A model generated the notes under the pieces. The model was not told the DNA's origin. It saw only the letters and a program-made list of their open reading frames with translations, and did no database searches. A stretch of 64,000 nucleotides of DNA from contig NZ_MSCN01000001.1 of assembly GCF_002954685.1 (NCBI RefSeq), forward strand, positions 124,001-188,000, given 5' to 3'. The position numbers and the translations under genes were made by a program. The DNA comes from Polaribacter porphyrae. Lineage in GTDB: Bacteria > Bacteroidota > Bacteroidia > Flavobacteriales > Flavobacteriaceae. This document shows, one piece after another, positions 28,109 through 35,442 of this stretch. Every line of letters begins with the position of its first letter. Positions within the stretch are counted from its first letter, which is position 1.

Positions 28109-28771
28109 ATGAATGATAAAAAAATAAAGAAACCATGGCCAACAAAGAAAGCGATGGAACAAGTTTATGAATTAAATCTTTGGGGTGATAATAATACTAA
28201 TTTTTATTCTGGAGATGGTTCTCATTACCCAGATTTGGTTAAACCTTATATTGTTAAGATCACTTCTTTTTTAACATCTTTTGATAAACCACTTTCATTA
28301 TTAGATTTAGGTTGTGGAGATTTTAATGTTGGTAAGCAATTAGTGCATCATTCAAAAAAATATACAGCTATTGATATTGTACAAGGTATAATTGATGATA
28401 ACATCAAAAAATATACAGCAGGTAATTTATCATTTTTATGTTTAGATATAGTAACAAATAAATTACCAAAAGCAGATTGTATATTATTAAGACAGGTTTT
28501 ACAACATTTGTCTAATAAAGAAATTATCAAAATTTTAGAAAAGTTGAATGCTTACAAATATATTATTTTAACAGAGCATATTCCTGAAGGCAATTTTGAT
28601 GCTAATATTAATATTATTTCTGGGCAAGGAATTCGATTAAAAAAACACAGTGGAGTTGATTTATTAAAACCACCATTTAACTTTAAGGCAAAAAAAGCAA
28701 CAAAACTATTATCGCTTAAACCTAAAAATTGGAAAGGTGTAATTGTTACTTATTTGTATGAGGTGTTTTGA
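28109..28771 (+). CDS. Class I SAM-dependent methyltransferase
   Basis: A 220-residue protein with the Rossmann-like SAM motif I LLDLGCGDFNVGKQL near residue 72, an acidic motif II (YTAIDIVQGII), and ADCILLRQVLQHL as the motif IV region. The C-terminal part is short and basic. The N-terminal 60 residues contain ELNLWGDNNTNFYSGDGSH, seen in a group of small uncharacterised methyltransferases. It stands alone between the divergent ccsBA gene and a convergent operon. The substrate is unknown. Confidence 0.75.
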   Translation: MNDKKIKKPWPTKKAMEQVYELNLWGDNNTNFYSGDGSHYPDLVKPYIVKITSFLTSFDKPLSLLDLGCGDFNVGKQLVHHSKKYTAIDIVQGIIDDNIKKYTAGNLSFLCLDIVTNKLPKADCILLRQVLQHLSNKEIIKILEKLNAYKYIILTEHIPEGNFDANINIISGQGIRLKKHSGVDLLKPPFNFKAKKATKLLSLKPKNWKGVIVTYLYEVF

Positions 28772-28823
28772 TAGATTAAAATATCTTTAAATAAATTTAG
28801 AGATGCTTAATAAAATTCAGCAT

Positions 28824-28862
28824 AAAAAAGTAAGCGTCGTTTTTTGCAAAACGACGACTTAC
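28824..28862 (-). terminator. Strong hairpin terminator downstream of the TraB-like operon
   Basis: GTAAGCGTCGTTTT (28830-28843) pairs with AAAACGACG-A-CTTAC (28848-28862) with one bulged A and a 4-base loop. Read on the minus strand the stem is followed by six T, so it ends the operon whose last stop is at 28924. There is no T run on the plus side. Confidence 0.65.
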
Positions 28863-28923
28863 CAAGTAAACTAATAAAACCAAGTATTAGTACTATTATT
28901 AGAGTTAGCTATTCTAATAAATT

Positions 28924-29805
28924 TTAATATTTTAATGCTTTTAGTAAAGTTTGCTCTATTCTTGGAGCATGACTAACACCAACTGTTGCAATTATATTTT
29001 TCCCCTTTTTAACAGATGTTAAAATTATTTGAATTAAATGTTTATTTCTTGCTAAATTAGAGCTATTCCATATTTGGTACATAATACCTTCTGGCATATA
29101 GTTCTGTTTGTTAGAATAATTTCTCCAATCAATATTTGGATAATATTTTTTCCATTCTTTGTCTAAATCTTTGTAGCTAGAGAAAGTGTTTTTTAAATAT
29201 GTATAATCTGTTCTTTCGTTTATTAAATCATCTATTTTTTCTTCTGCATTATAGTTTTTATTATTTCTAATAAATGAAAAATAAGGTCTTAAACAATAGA
29301 ACATTGCCAATTGTTTTGGAGTGTATTGTTGTATTAATAATTCAATTTCATTTTGTCTAGTAGGCTCCCAAGTAAAGAGTTCTTTGTTCTCTTTTTTTGC
29401 TAAATAAGATATTAATCCACTTTCTCCATATTCTTCTATTGGATTATGAATCCAAGAAAAAAATATGCCCATTCTACCTTCAACTAAAGCTATATCAGGA
29501 TTTAATTTTATCCATTGATATTTGATAGAATCAAATTGAGGTAGGTTTTTATCATTTGTATGTTCTACACCAACTATAGATACTGTTGCTCCGTTTTCTG
29601 CTTTTATAGAATAAATATAAGGTCTTCTATGAGTTGAAATTATTTTATCATATTCTTTCATGTTCATAACTGGTACTTCTAATTCAGTGTATTTTTCTAC
29701 TTTGTAATACGAAGGAGATTTCCATAAAACATCAAAGTAAAATAATGATAGAATTATAATTGTAAAAGAAATGAAAGTATAAAATAATTTTTTTAGAAAT
29801 TTCAT
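28924..29805 (-). CDS. TraB/Tiki (GumN-like) superfamily protein, membrane-anchored
   Basis: A 293-residue protein with an N-terminal membrane anchor (FYTFISFTIIILSLFYF, residues 8-24). The rest matches the layout of the TraB/Tiki/EreA-type hydrolase fold: a first GxxH (GVEH, His82), an acidic VEGR (Glu109), and a second GxxH near the C-terminus (GVSH, His279) after NIIATV. Members include peptidases and esterases; here the acting face should be periplasmic. The overall identity to known members looks low, so this is a motif-based call. It follows an NTF2-like gene by 4 bases and is probably co-translated. Confidence 0.55.
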   Translation of the reverse strand: MKFLKKLFYTFISFTIIILSLFYFDVLWKSPSYYKVEKYTELEVPVMNMKEYDKIISTHRRPYIYSIKAENGATVSIVGVEHTNDKNLPQFDSIKYQWIKLNPDIALVEGRMGIFFSWIHNPIEEYGESGLISYLAKKENKELFTWEPTRQNEIELLIQQYTPKQLAMFYCLRPYFSFIRNNKNYNAEEKIDDLINERTDYTYLKNTFSSYKDLDKEWKKYYPNIDWRNYSNKQNYMPEGIMYQIWNSSNLARNKHLIQIILTSVKKGKNIIATVGVSHAPRIEQTLLKALKY

Positions 29806-29809
29806 TATT

Positions 29810-30334
29810 TTACCCTTTAAATGGTTTATGATTGTAACTTAAAACTCTTTTTAGTTTCCAAATATTGCTTTCAAGTATCCAAAGGTGTGTAAAATCTGCT
29901 ATGCCAACAGTTTTTAATATTCCGTTTTGTTTTTCTTGAAATGTATGTTTTCCTTTTTGTATAGTACCATATAATTTGCCTTTGTTTTTTAAAGGAAATA
30001 CTTGCAAAGAGTTTTTTACCAAATCTCTTTTCATATTTCCAGGATTTGAACAAAGGTTCTTTTTAATAACATTTAGAAATTCATTTCTATTCTGTACACC
30101 AGAAACATCATGATAAAACTCGAAATTTTTTGATATGATAGGTTCTAACTTTTCTATTTCACACTTATTAAAGGCTCTTTCAAAAATTATACTGTCTTTG
30201 GCTTTTAAAACCTTATATAAGTCTGTGTTTTTATCAACTTGTGCATTACTTACAAAACTGTATAAAAATAGAGCAATTGCAAATAAAATTTTAAAAAGTA
30301 AAGATTCTTTAAAAGGCTTAAGAAATGTATTCAT
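29810..30334 (-). CDS. Secreted NTF2-like (DUF4440-type) protein
   Basis: A 174-residue protein with a signal peptide (FKILFAIALFLYSFVSNAQ). The mature part fits an NTF2-like cone: an N-terminal helical segment AKDSIIFERAFNKCEIEKLEPIIS, FEFYHDVSG, RNEFLNVIKKNLC, then strands ending HLWILESNIWKLKRVLSYNH. Such folds bind small molecules or act as enzymes; no catalytic claim can be made. It heads the two-gene operon with the TraB/Tiki-like gene. Confidence 0.68.
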   Translation of the reverse strand: MNTFLKPFKESLLFKILFAIALFLYSFVSNAQVDKNTDLYKVLKAKDSIIFERAFNKCEIEKLEPIISKNFEFYHDVSGVQNRNEFLNVIKKNLCSNPGNMKRDLVKNSLQVFPLKNKGKLYGTIQKGKHTFQEKQNGILKTVGIADFTHLWILESNIWKLKRVLSYNHKPFKG

Positions 30335-30348
30335 TTTGGTTGGTTGTA

Positions 30349-30382
30349 AAATCTAGAGGTTATTGCTAACCTCTAGATTTTT
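30349..30382 (-). terminator. Terminator of the PspC/GIN operon
   Basis: A 15-bp stem, AAAATCTAGAGGTTA and TAACCTCTAGATTTT, surrounds the loop TTGC. It lies 22 bases past the stop of the GIN-domain gene and 15 bases before the start of the NTF2-like gene. The plus strand has a longer T run than the minus strand, but the gene order implies use on the minus strand. Confidence 0.65.
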
Positions 30383-30404
30383 TCGGTTGATTGATTGAAA
30401 CTAT

Positions 30405-31130
30405 TTATTTGGCAGAAACACTTCCACCAGAAGAAGATTTTTTATTGACTTGCTTTGGGTTTCCCTTAAAATCTACATCTCCACCACTAGAAGCTCTTGC
30501 ATCTATACTTTCTGAAGCAAATACATTAATATCTGCACCACTAGTAGCTTTTGCAGTAGTGTTTTTACTTCGTAACTCATAAGCATCTATTGAAGCTCCA
30601 CTAGTAGCACTAGAAATATGTTTATTAGAAGTACCAGAAATTTCGATATCAGAACCACTTGTAGCACTTGTTTCTACAGTATCAGCATCAATAGAAATTC
30701 TAATATCTGCACCACTTGTAGCACTAATATCTATAGCATTTACTTTGATGGTTTCTTTAGCATATACATCAGAACCACTTGTAGCTGTAAGTCTTTCTAA
30801 ATCAGTAACAGTTACATATACTTTTCTAGCTTTTGCTCTCCAAATATTTTTTTCAGAATAGATTTTTAGCACTCCGTCTTTTACTTCAGTGATGATAATA
30901 TCGTGTAAATTCTCATCTGCTTCTACAGTAATTTCTGTTGATTTGCCTTGACTTAAATATAAGTCTAAACCTGTACTTACTCTTATTTTTGTAAAGTCTT
31001 CTTTTGTATTTCTATCTTGGGTTACAACATTTCTGTTACCATTAATTCTATTAAATAGATTTACATTGCAAGAGCTTAAAAAGATGGTTACAAAAAGAAT
31101 TGAAAAAATTGTTTTGATTGATGTTTTCAT
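30405..31130 (-). CDS. GIN-domain (DUF2807) lipoprotein
   Basis: A 241-residue lipoprotein (lipobox FLSSC, Cys21) of the DUF2807 'head GIN' family. The mature domain starts with a short beta region, FTKIRVSTGLDLYLSQG and ITVEADENL. From residue 115 to the end come seven near-repeats of the type ATSGSDV/ATSGADI, 15-20 residues apart, which should form a right-handed beta-solenoid. The family is common next to PspC genes in Bacteroidota; the function is unknown, with an envelope-stress role suspected. It follows the PspC gene after 98 bases. Confidence 0.85.
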   Translation of the reverse strand: MKTSIKTIFSILFVTIFLSSCNVNLFNRINGNRNVVTQDRNTKEDFTKIRVSTGLDLYLSQGKSTEITVEADENLHDIIITEVKDGVLKIYSEKNIWRAKARKVYVTVTDLERLTATSGSDVYAKETIKVNAIDISATSGADIRISIDADTVETSATSGSDIEISGTSNKHISSATSGASIDAYELRSKNTTAKATSGADINVFASESIDARASSGGDVDFKGNPKQVNKKSSSGGSVSAK

Positions 31131-31228
31131 AATAAATTGATTTTAGTTTACGATTCAAATGTCTATTATTAGACGCTTAAAAAGAAAGTATGGTTACCCA
31201 ATTGTTGTTTTTTTATGTTGAATTGTAT

Positions 31229-32947
31229 CTAAATTGTTTCTTTAGAAGTTTTTTCTTTAATTTCTGATGGATTTTTTTCTGTAACCTCTTTCACTTCTTC
31301 TATTTCTTCATCTTCACAATCAGTACATTTTAAAGATTTTTCAGTCATTATAAAATAATGATTAGCCATATCTTTATCATAAATATCAGTTTCATTATCA
31401 ACATGATATAAGAAGTTTTTTACAGAATTATCAAAATAAACAATTACATTTTCAGGAAGATAAAAGGCAACATTTATTTCTTCATCTTTCCAAAGATTTC
31501 TATATTCTGATAAAAAATAAGCATCTAGTATAATGGTATTACCCACAATTTCGTACTTGTATTTTATCTTTTTAGCATTGTTTTTAGCACTCAATTTATT
31601 TTTACCTCTAGATTCTTTTTGAATGATAAAATATGCCTCATTAGTATTACTTTTTCTAACATCTACTTTAACATAACTAGAATAAGTCATCTTTTCACCA
31701 TTTACTTCTACTTCTTCTTTATAGGTACTCCTTCTTAAATTATGACGATAATAAATAGTATCATCATTTACCATTTTCAATGTTAAAGTATCATTAGCAA
31801 TAATATTCAAATCGTTTTTATCAGTTGATTCTCCATAATTAGAATGCGATGTTCCAAAATCTAATCCTGTAAAAATTAAAGACAATAGAGAAACAACCCA
31901 GATACCTAATAATGTTAATGATGTAGCTTTACTTAACTTTTTAACATTGCTAGATAAGATTCTTAAGCCTAAAACAAATAGTACTAAAAAAGGAATGCCA
32001 ACTAATAAGAACATACTTAATGTTAATAACCATTTAGGTAAAATTGCATCGTAAAAAAATGGTGGATAGCTTAAAAACTCGCCATTAACATTTAACCATT
32101 CTAAACTCCCAACAGAAAACCCTCCAATAATTAGAGATAAAATAACAGCAGCAGATACAAAGATGATGATGACACCTATAAATTTTCCGATTACTTTAAA
32201 AATTGATAAAATTATTTTACCAATAGTATCAAAGAAATCACTTGCTCCGTTATTTTTTTTTGTCTTTCCCGAAAAAGTTTTACTCATTTTATCAGAAAAC
32301 TCGTTAGCACCTTCTTTTAACTTTTCTGATGCTTGATTTGCTACTTCACTTACTTTTTCTGAAACACTTGTAAACTCTTTTCTAATTTTCTTTTCAATAT
32401 TATCAATGTTTACAGGTGTACCTTCCATCTGTAATTTTTCTGCAGTAGTTTTTGCTTCTGGTAATAATATCCAAAGGATGATGTATAATAATACTCCAAA
32501 ACCACCTCCGAAAAACAAGGCGATTAAACCTAAACGTACCCAGATAGGATCTAAATCAAAATAGTGAGCAACACCAGAGGCTACACCACCTAAAAATTTA
32601 TCATCACCATCTCTAAATAACTTTTTACCTGAATTGTTATTCCTAGAGTAAGAGTAACTAGAATCGCTATATGCTTCTTCTGCATCTGCATAATCTTCTG
32701 GTTGCCCCATAATTTTAATGATATCTTCAATATCACCTTCATTTACAACTTGTCTTGCATCAGCAATTTTTTCTGATAACAGTTCGCTAATTCTAGCTTC
32801 AATATCAGCTATAATCTCATTTTTTCCTTGAGGATCATCACTTAACGATTTAGAAATCGATTCTAAATAACGTTTCAGTTTTTGGTAGGCAACTTCATCT
32901 ATATGAAAGAAAAACCCTCCTAAATTTATATTTATTGTCTTATTCAT
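31229..32947 (-). CDS. PspC-domain membrane protein
   Basis: A 572-residue membrane protein. The N-terminus (residues 1-60) is a conserved segment starting MNKTININLGGFFFHIDE. The PspC domain at about 105-165 shows KLFRDGDDKFLGGVASGV and a helix LGLIALFFGGGFGVLLYIILWILLPEA. Three more helices follow (ILSIFKVIGKFIGVIIIFV, LLTLSMFLLVGIPFLVLFVL and LTLLGIWVVSLLSLIF). A large extracytoplasmic beta-like domain and a Glu-rich tail close it, with CTDCED near the end. PspC domains act in phage-shock membrane-stress sensing. Its start overlaps the padR stop by 8 bases, so they are translationally coupled. Confidence 0.85.
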   Translation of the reverse strand: MNKTININLGGFFFHIDEVAYQKLKRYLESISKSLSDDPQGKNEIIADIEARISELLSEKIADARQVVNEGDIEDIIKIMGQPEDYADAEEAYSDSSYSYSRNNNSGKKLFRDGDDKFLGGVASGVAHYFDLDPIWVRLGLIALFFGGGFGVLLYIILWILLPEAKTTAEKLQMEGTPVNIDNIEKKIRKEFTSVSEKVSEVANQASEKLKEGANEFSDKMSKTFSGKTKKNNGASDFFDTIGKIILSIFKVIGKFIGVIIIFVSAAVILSLIIGGFSVGSLEWLNVNGEFLSYPPFFYDAILPKWLLTLSMFLLVGIPFLVLFVLGLRILSSNVKKLSKATSLTLLGIWVVSLLSLIFTGLDFGTSHSNYGESTDKNDLNIIANDTLTLKMVNDDTIYYRHNLRRSTYKEEVEVNGEKMTYSSYVKVDVRKSNTNEAYFIIQKESRGKNKLSAKNNAKKIKYKYEIVGNTIILDAYFLSEYRNLWKDEEINVAFYLPENVIVYFDNSVKNFLYHVDNETDIYDKDMANHYFIMTEKSLKCTDCEDEEIEEVKEVTEKNPSEIKEKTSKETI

Positions 32948-33284
32948 TTGTAGTCGATTTTTTACTAGTTACTTGGCTTACAGCATTTACTAAATTACTC
33001 CATGTTTTGTTTAGCTCTTTTAAAAACATGCCTCCGTTTTCTGTTAAAACGTAATATTTTCTTGGTGGACCAGAGGTTGATTCTTCCCATCTATAGGTTA
33101 ACAAACCAGCATTTTTAAGGCGAGTTAACAACGGATAAATGGTACCTTCAACCACAATCATTTCTGCACTTTTTAGAGTAGAAAGAATTTCAGAAGTATA
33201 TGCATCACCATGTTTTAAGATGGATAAGATGCAGAATTCTAAAACACCTTTTCTCATTTGTGCTTTTGTATTTTCTATCTTCAT
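32940..33284 (-). CDS. PadR-family transcriptional regulator
   Basis: A 114-residue winged-helix protein. The PadR pattern is clear: MRKGVLEFCILSILKHGDAYTSEIL, then EGTIYPLLTRLKNAGLL, then RKYYVLTENG in the wing. PadR proteins usually repress their own operon by binding a palindrome with TATG/CATA-type half-sites. Exactly such a site lies over the operon promoter at 33780-33808. It lies 10 bases after a DUF4870 gene and overlaps the PspC gene, which makes it a local regulator of a membrane-stress operon. Confidence 0.92.
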   Translation of the reverse strand: MKIENTKAQMRKGVLEFCILSILKHGDAYTSEILSTLKSAEMIVVEGTIYPLLTRLKNAGLLTYRWEESTSGPPRKYYVLTENGGMFLKELNKTWSNLVNAVSQVTSKKSTTNE

Positions 33285-33294
33285 TTATTGTGAT

Positions 33295-33735
33295 TTATTT
33301 TATAAATTTTATAGTAAAAGGATATTTATAATTTTCTCCTTCTTTTGCTTTTAATGATGCAATGATTACGAGTATAATACCTAAAAAGTAAATGATACCA
33401 GCAATTGATCCTAAACCAATAAAGCCAAATAAGTTGCTAAAATCTAAATCTAGGTTTATGTTAAAATCATTCCATCTAAAATATCTGTGATTACCATGAA
33501 AAAAAGAACCTATAGCAAAAGGCACAAATAATATGGTAAGTAAAAAAACATATAATGTGTAACTAATATTAAAGTTAACAGCTTCTTTACCTTGCTCATC
33601 TAAAAACAAACTTCTCTCTTTTAAAGTTTGCCAAGCGATTAGTGGGGTAATAATATGGCCAAATGGAAATATAAAACCTGCAAAAGCAGATATATGTATT
33701 AAAAAGGCATTTGTTTTTTCGTTATTTTTTTTCAT
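33295..33735 (-). CDS. DUF4870-family membrane protein
   Basis: A 146-residue protein with about four hydrophobic segments: AFLIHISAFAGFIFPFGHIITPLIAW, FNISYTLYVFLLTILFVPFAIG, FIGLGSIAGIIYFLGIILVIIA. DEQGKEAVNFNISY is the hallmark of DUF4870. The ATG at 33735 is chosen; the TTG ten codons upstream lies against the -7 promoter box. This is the first gene of the DUF4870-PadR-PspC-GIN operon. The function is unknown. Confidence 0.85.
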   Translation of the reverse strand: MKKNNEKTNAFLIHISAFAGFIFPFGHIITPLIAWQTLKERSLFLDEQGKEAVNFNISYTLYVFLLTILFVPFAIGSFFHGNHRYFRWNDFNINLDLDFSNLFGFIGLGSIAGIIYFLGIILVIIASLKAKEGENYKYPFTIKFIK

Positions 33736-33762
33736 GATTAATTGATATAATACTTTCTTATG

Positions 33763-33794
33763 CAAATATATATCTAAAAAAAGGTATTATGCAA
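33763..33794 (-). promoter_or_regulatory. Promoter of the DUF4870-PadR-PspC-GIN operon
   Basis: On the minus strand TTG (33794-33792), a 21-base spacer and TATATTTG (33770-33763) fit the Bacteroidota promoter. Transcription should begin near 33757, about 22 bases before the ATG at 33735. The -33 element lies in the centre of the palindrome at 33780-33808. Confidence 0.6.
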
Positions 33795-33808
33795 TACATA
33801 GTACCTTT
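33780..33808. promoter_or_regulatory. Putative PadR operator (29-bp palindrome)
   Basis: Arms AAAGGTATTATG and CATAGTACCTTT are reverse complements at 11 of 12 positions, separated by CAATA. TATG/CATA half-sites at this spacing are like known PadR operators. It covers the -33 element of the operon that encodes a PadR protein, so autorepression is the simple reading. It also lies 79 bases upstream of the divergent DUF4442 gene. Confidence 0.6.
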
Positions 33809-33886
33809 ATTTAACATTTAATTAACATATAGTGGTTGTTTTTTTATCGCTTTAAAAGCTGTACATTGCAGGTAAATACAAGCTTT

Positions 33887-34342
33887 ATGAAGATTACTGT
33901 ATCTAGAATAAATAGATTTATGTTTTTTAAATTGCCACTGGGCTGGCTTTCAGGAATGCGCATAAAAACACTTACAGATACAAATTGTACAGTAATAATT
34001 AAACATAAATGGATAAATCAAAACCCGTTTAAAAGTATGTTTTGGGCAGCACAAGGTATGGCTGCAGAAATGAGTACAGGAGTTCTGGTAATGCAAGAAA
34101 TTGCCAATTCTAAAAAAAATGTTTCGATGTTAGTTACGCATCAAGAAGGAGATTTTTTTAAAAAAGCTATTGGTAAAATTACTTTTACTTGTAATGATGG
34201 GCAATTAGTGAAAAATACAATAAAAAATTCTATAGAAACAAAAGAAGGACAAGTAGTAGTACTTACCTCTGAAGGTAAAAATGAAGAAGGTATTGTGGTT
34301 TCAACATTTCAATTTCAATGGAGTTTAAAAGTTAAAAATTAA
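33887..34342 (+). CDS. DUF4442-family hotdog-fold protein
   Basis: A 151-residue protein of the DUF4442 group, related to hotdog-fold thioesterases such as PaaI. Typical segments are RINRFMFFKLPLGWLSGMRI, HKWINQNPFKSMFWAAQGMAAEMSTGVLVM and VSMLVTHQEGDFFKKAIGKITFTCND. The ATG at 33887 is preferred to an in-frame TTG at 33836, which adds an unlikely 17-residue extension. It is divergent from the PadR operon. The substrate is unknown. Confidence 0.75.
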   Translation: MKITVSRINRFMFFKLPLGWLSGMRIKTLTDTNCTVIIKHKWINQNPFKSMFWAAQGMAAEMSTGVLVMQEIANSKKNVSMLVTHQEGDFFKKAIGKITFTCNDGQLVKNTIKNSIETKEGQVVVLTSEGKNEEGIVVSTFQFQWSLKVKN

Positions 34343-34410
34343 AAGGAACTTTTAAATAAAGTTCGGGTACACTAATATATAAAAGTTAGATTAAAGAATT
34401 TAAAAATGTA

Positions 34411-34443
34411 TTTGTTTATTTATTAATAGATTTTATATATTTG
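34411..34443 (+). promoter_or_regulatory. Consensus promoter of a small RNA
   Basis: TTTG (34411-34414), a 21-base spacer and TATATTTG (34436-34443) match the Bacteroidota promoter at every conserved position. A start near 34449 would give a transcript of about 75 bases ending at the hairpin at 34496-34515. Confidence 0.62.
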
Positions 34444-34448
34444 TAGCT

Positions 34449-34525
34449 AATAACGTAATAAAATTGGGGGATGATATTACTTATTAGAAAAGAAAGTCGA
34501 GAATTTATTCTCGGCTTTTATTTTT
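34449..34525 (+). ncRNA. Candidate small non-coding RNA
   Basis: Between the DUF4442 and AIM24 genes lies a self-contained short transcription unit: a full consensus promoter, about 47 bases including a GGGGG run at 34466-34470, then a hairpin (GTCGAGAA at 34496-34503 with TTCTCGGC at 34508-34515) and a T-rich tract. The only ORF inside is 19 codons from an ATG directly against the GGGGG, too close for a ribosome site. The Flavo-1 RNA family is one known candidate class, but identity was not tested. Confidence 0.5.
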
Positions 34526-34526
34526 T
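34496..34526 (+). terminator. Terminator of the small RNA
   Basis: An 8-bp stem (34496-34503 with 34508-34515, including one G-T pair) with the loop TTTA is followed by TTTTATTTTTT. No protein gene ends within 150 bases upstream, so it most likely ends the small RNA. Confidence 0.65.
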
Positions 34527-34595
34527 ATAAAAATATTTGTAACATTTTTAATGTATAGTTCTCTAATTAGTAAATTACTACTAAAAAATAAAAAT

Positions 34596-35438
34596 ATGTT
34601 TCAAGATAAACTACCTAACAACTCATCAAGCAAAATAATAAATGCTCATGAGATAGATTATAAAATCTTTGGTGAAGAAATGCAGTTTGTAGAGATAGAA
34701 CTAGACCCTCAAGAAGGAGTAGTTGCTGAAGCTGGAACTTTCATGATGATGAATGACCAAATTAAAATGAATACTATTTTTGGTGATGGTTCTAATCAAG
34801 AAAAAGGAATTTTGGGCAAAATATTTTCAGCTGGAAAACGAATTTTAACTGGTGAAAGTTTATTTATGACCGTTTTTACCAATGATGGACTAGGGAAAAA
34901 GCAAATTTCGTTTGCTTCCCCTTATCCAGGAAAAATTATCCCTATTGATTTAAATGAATTTGGAGGCAAATTTATTTGTCAAAAAGATGCTTTTTTATGT
35001 GCAGCTAAAGGTGTTTCTATTGGTATTGAGTTTTCTAAAAAACTTGGTAGAGGTTTATTTGGTGGCGAAGGTTTTATCATGCAAAAAATGGAAGGTGATG
35101 GGTTAAGTTTTATTCATGCAGGAGGAACAATGGCAAAAAAAGTATTACAACCAGGAGAAGTGTTAAAAGTTGATACTGGTTGTATTGTAGGTTTTACGCA
35201 AACTGTAGATTATGACATTGAATTTGTTGGAGGAATTAAAAACACAGTTTTTGGGGGAGAAGGTTTGTTTTTTGCAACATTAAAAGGTCCAGGGACTGTA
35301 TATGTGCAATCTTTACCTTTTAGCAGACTTGCAGGTAGAGTTTTAGCAATGGCACCTAAAACTGGAAATGGAAGTAGAGGCGAAGGTTCAATTTTAGGAG
35401 GAATAGGAGATTTATTAGATGGTGATAATAAGTTTTAA
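34596..35438 (+). CDS. AIM24 family (TIGR00266-type) protein
   Basis: A 280-residue protein of the AIM24/TIGR00266 family, a two-layer beta barrel of unknown function found in bacteria and mitochondria. Glycine-rich family segments are visible: VEIELDPQEGVVAEAGTFMMM, SFASPYPGKIIPIDL, FIHAGGTMAKKVLQPGEVLKVDTGCIVGF, FGGEGLFFATLKGPGTVYVQSLPFSRLAGR, and a glycine-rich end. The ATG at 34596, preceded by an A-rich stretch, is preferred to the TTG/ATG extension upstream. It is convergent with the TonB receptor gene, 4 bases away. Confidence 0.88.
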   Translation: MFQDKLPNNSSSKIINAHEIDYKIFGEEMQFVEIELDPQEGVVAEAGTFMMMNDQIKMNTIFGDGSNQEKGILGKIFSAGKRILTGESLFMTVFTNDGLGKKQISFASPYPGKIIPIDLNEFGGKFICQKDAFLCAAKGVSIGIEFSKKLGRGLFGGEGFIMQKMEGDGLSFIHAGGTMAKKVLQPGEVLKVDTGCIVGFTQTVDYDIEFVGGIKNTVFGGEGLFFATLKGPGTVYVQSLPFSRLAGRVLAMAPKTGNGSRGEGSILGGIGDLLDGDNKF

Positions 35439-35442
35439 ATAT

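Noticed and set aside
34471..34530. A 19-codon ORF within the small RNA, starting directly after GGGGG
   Set aside because: The G run is adjacent to the ATG, which is not a workable ribosome site spacing, and the ORF runs through the terminator hairpin.
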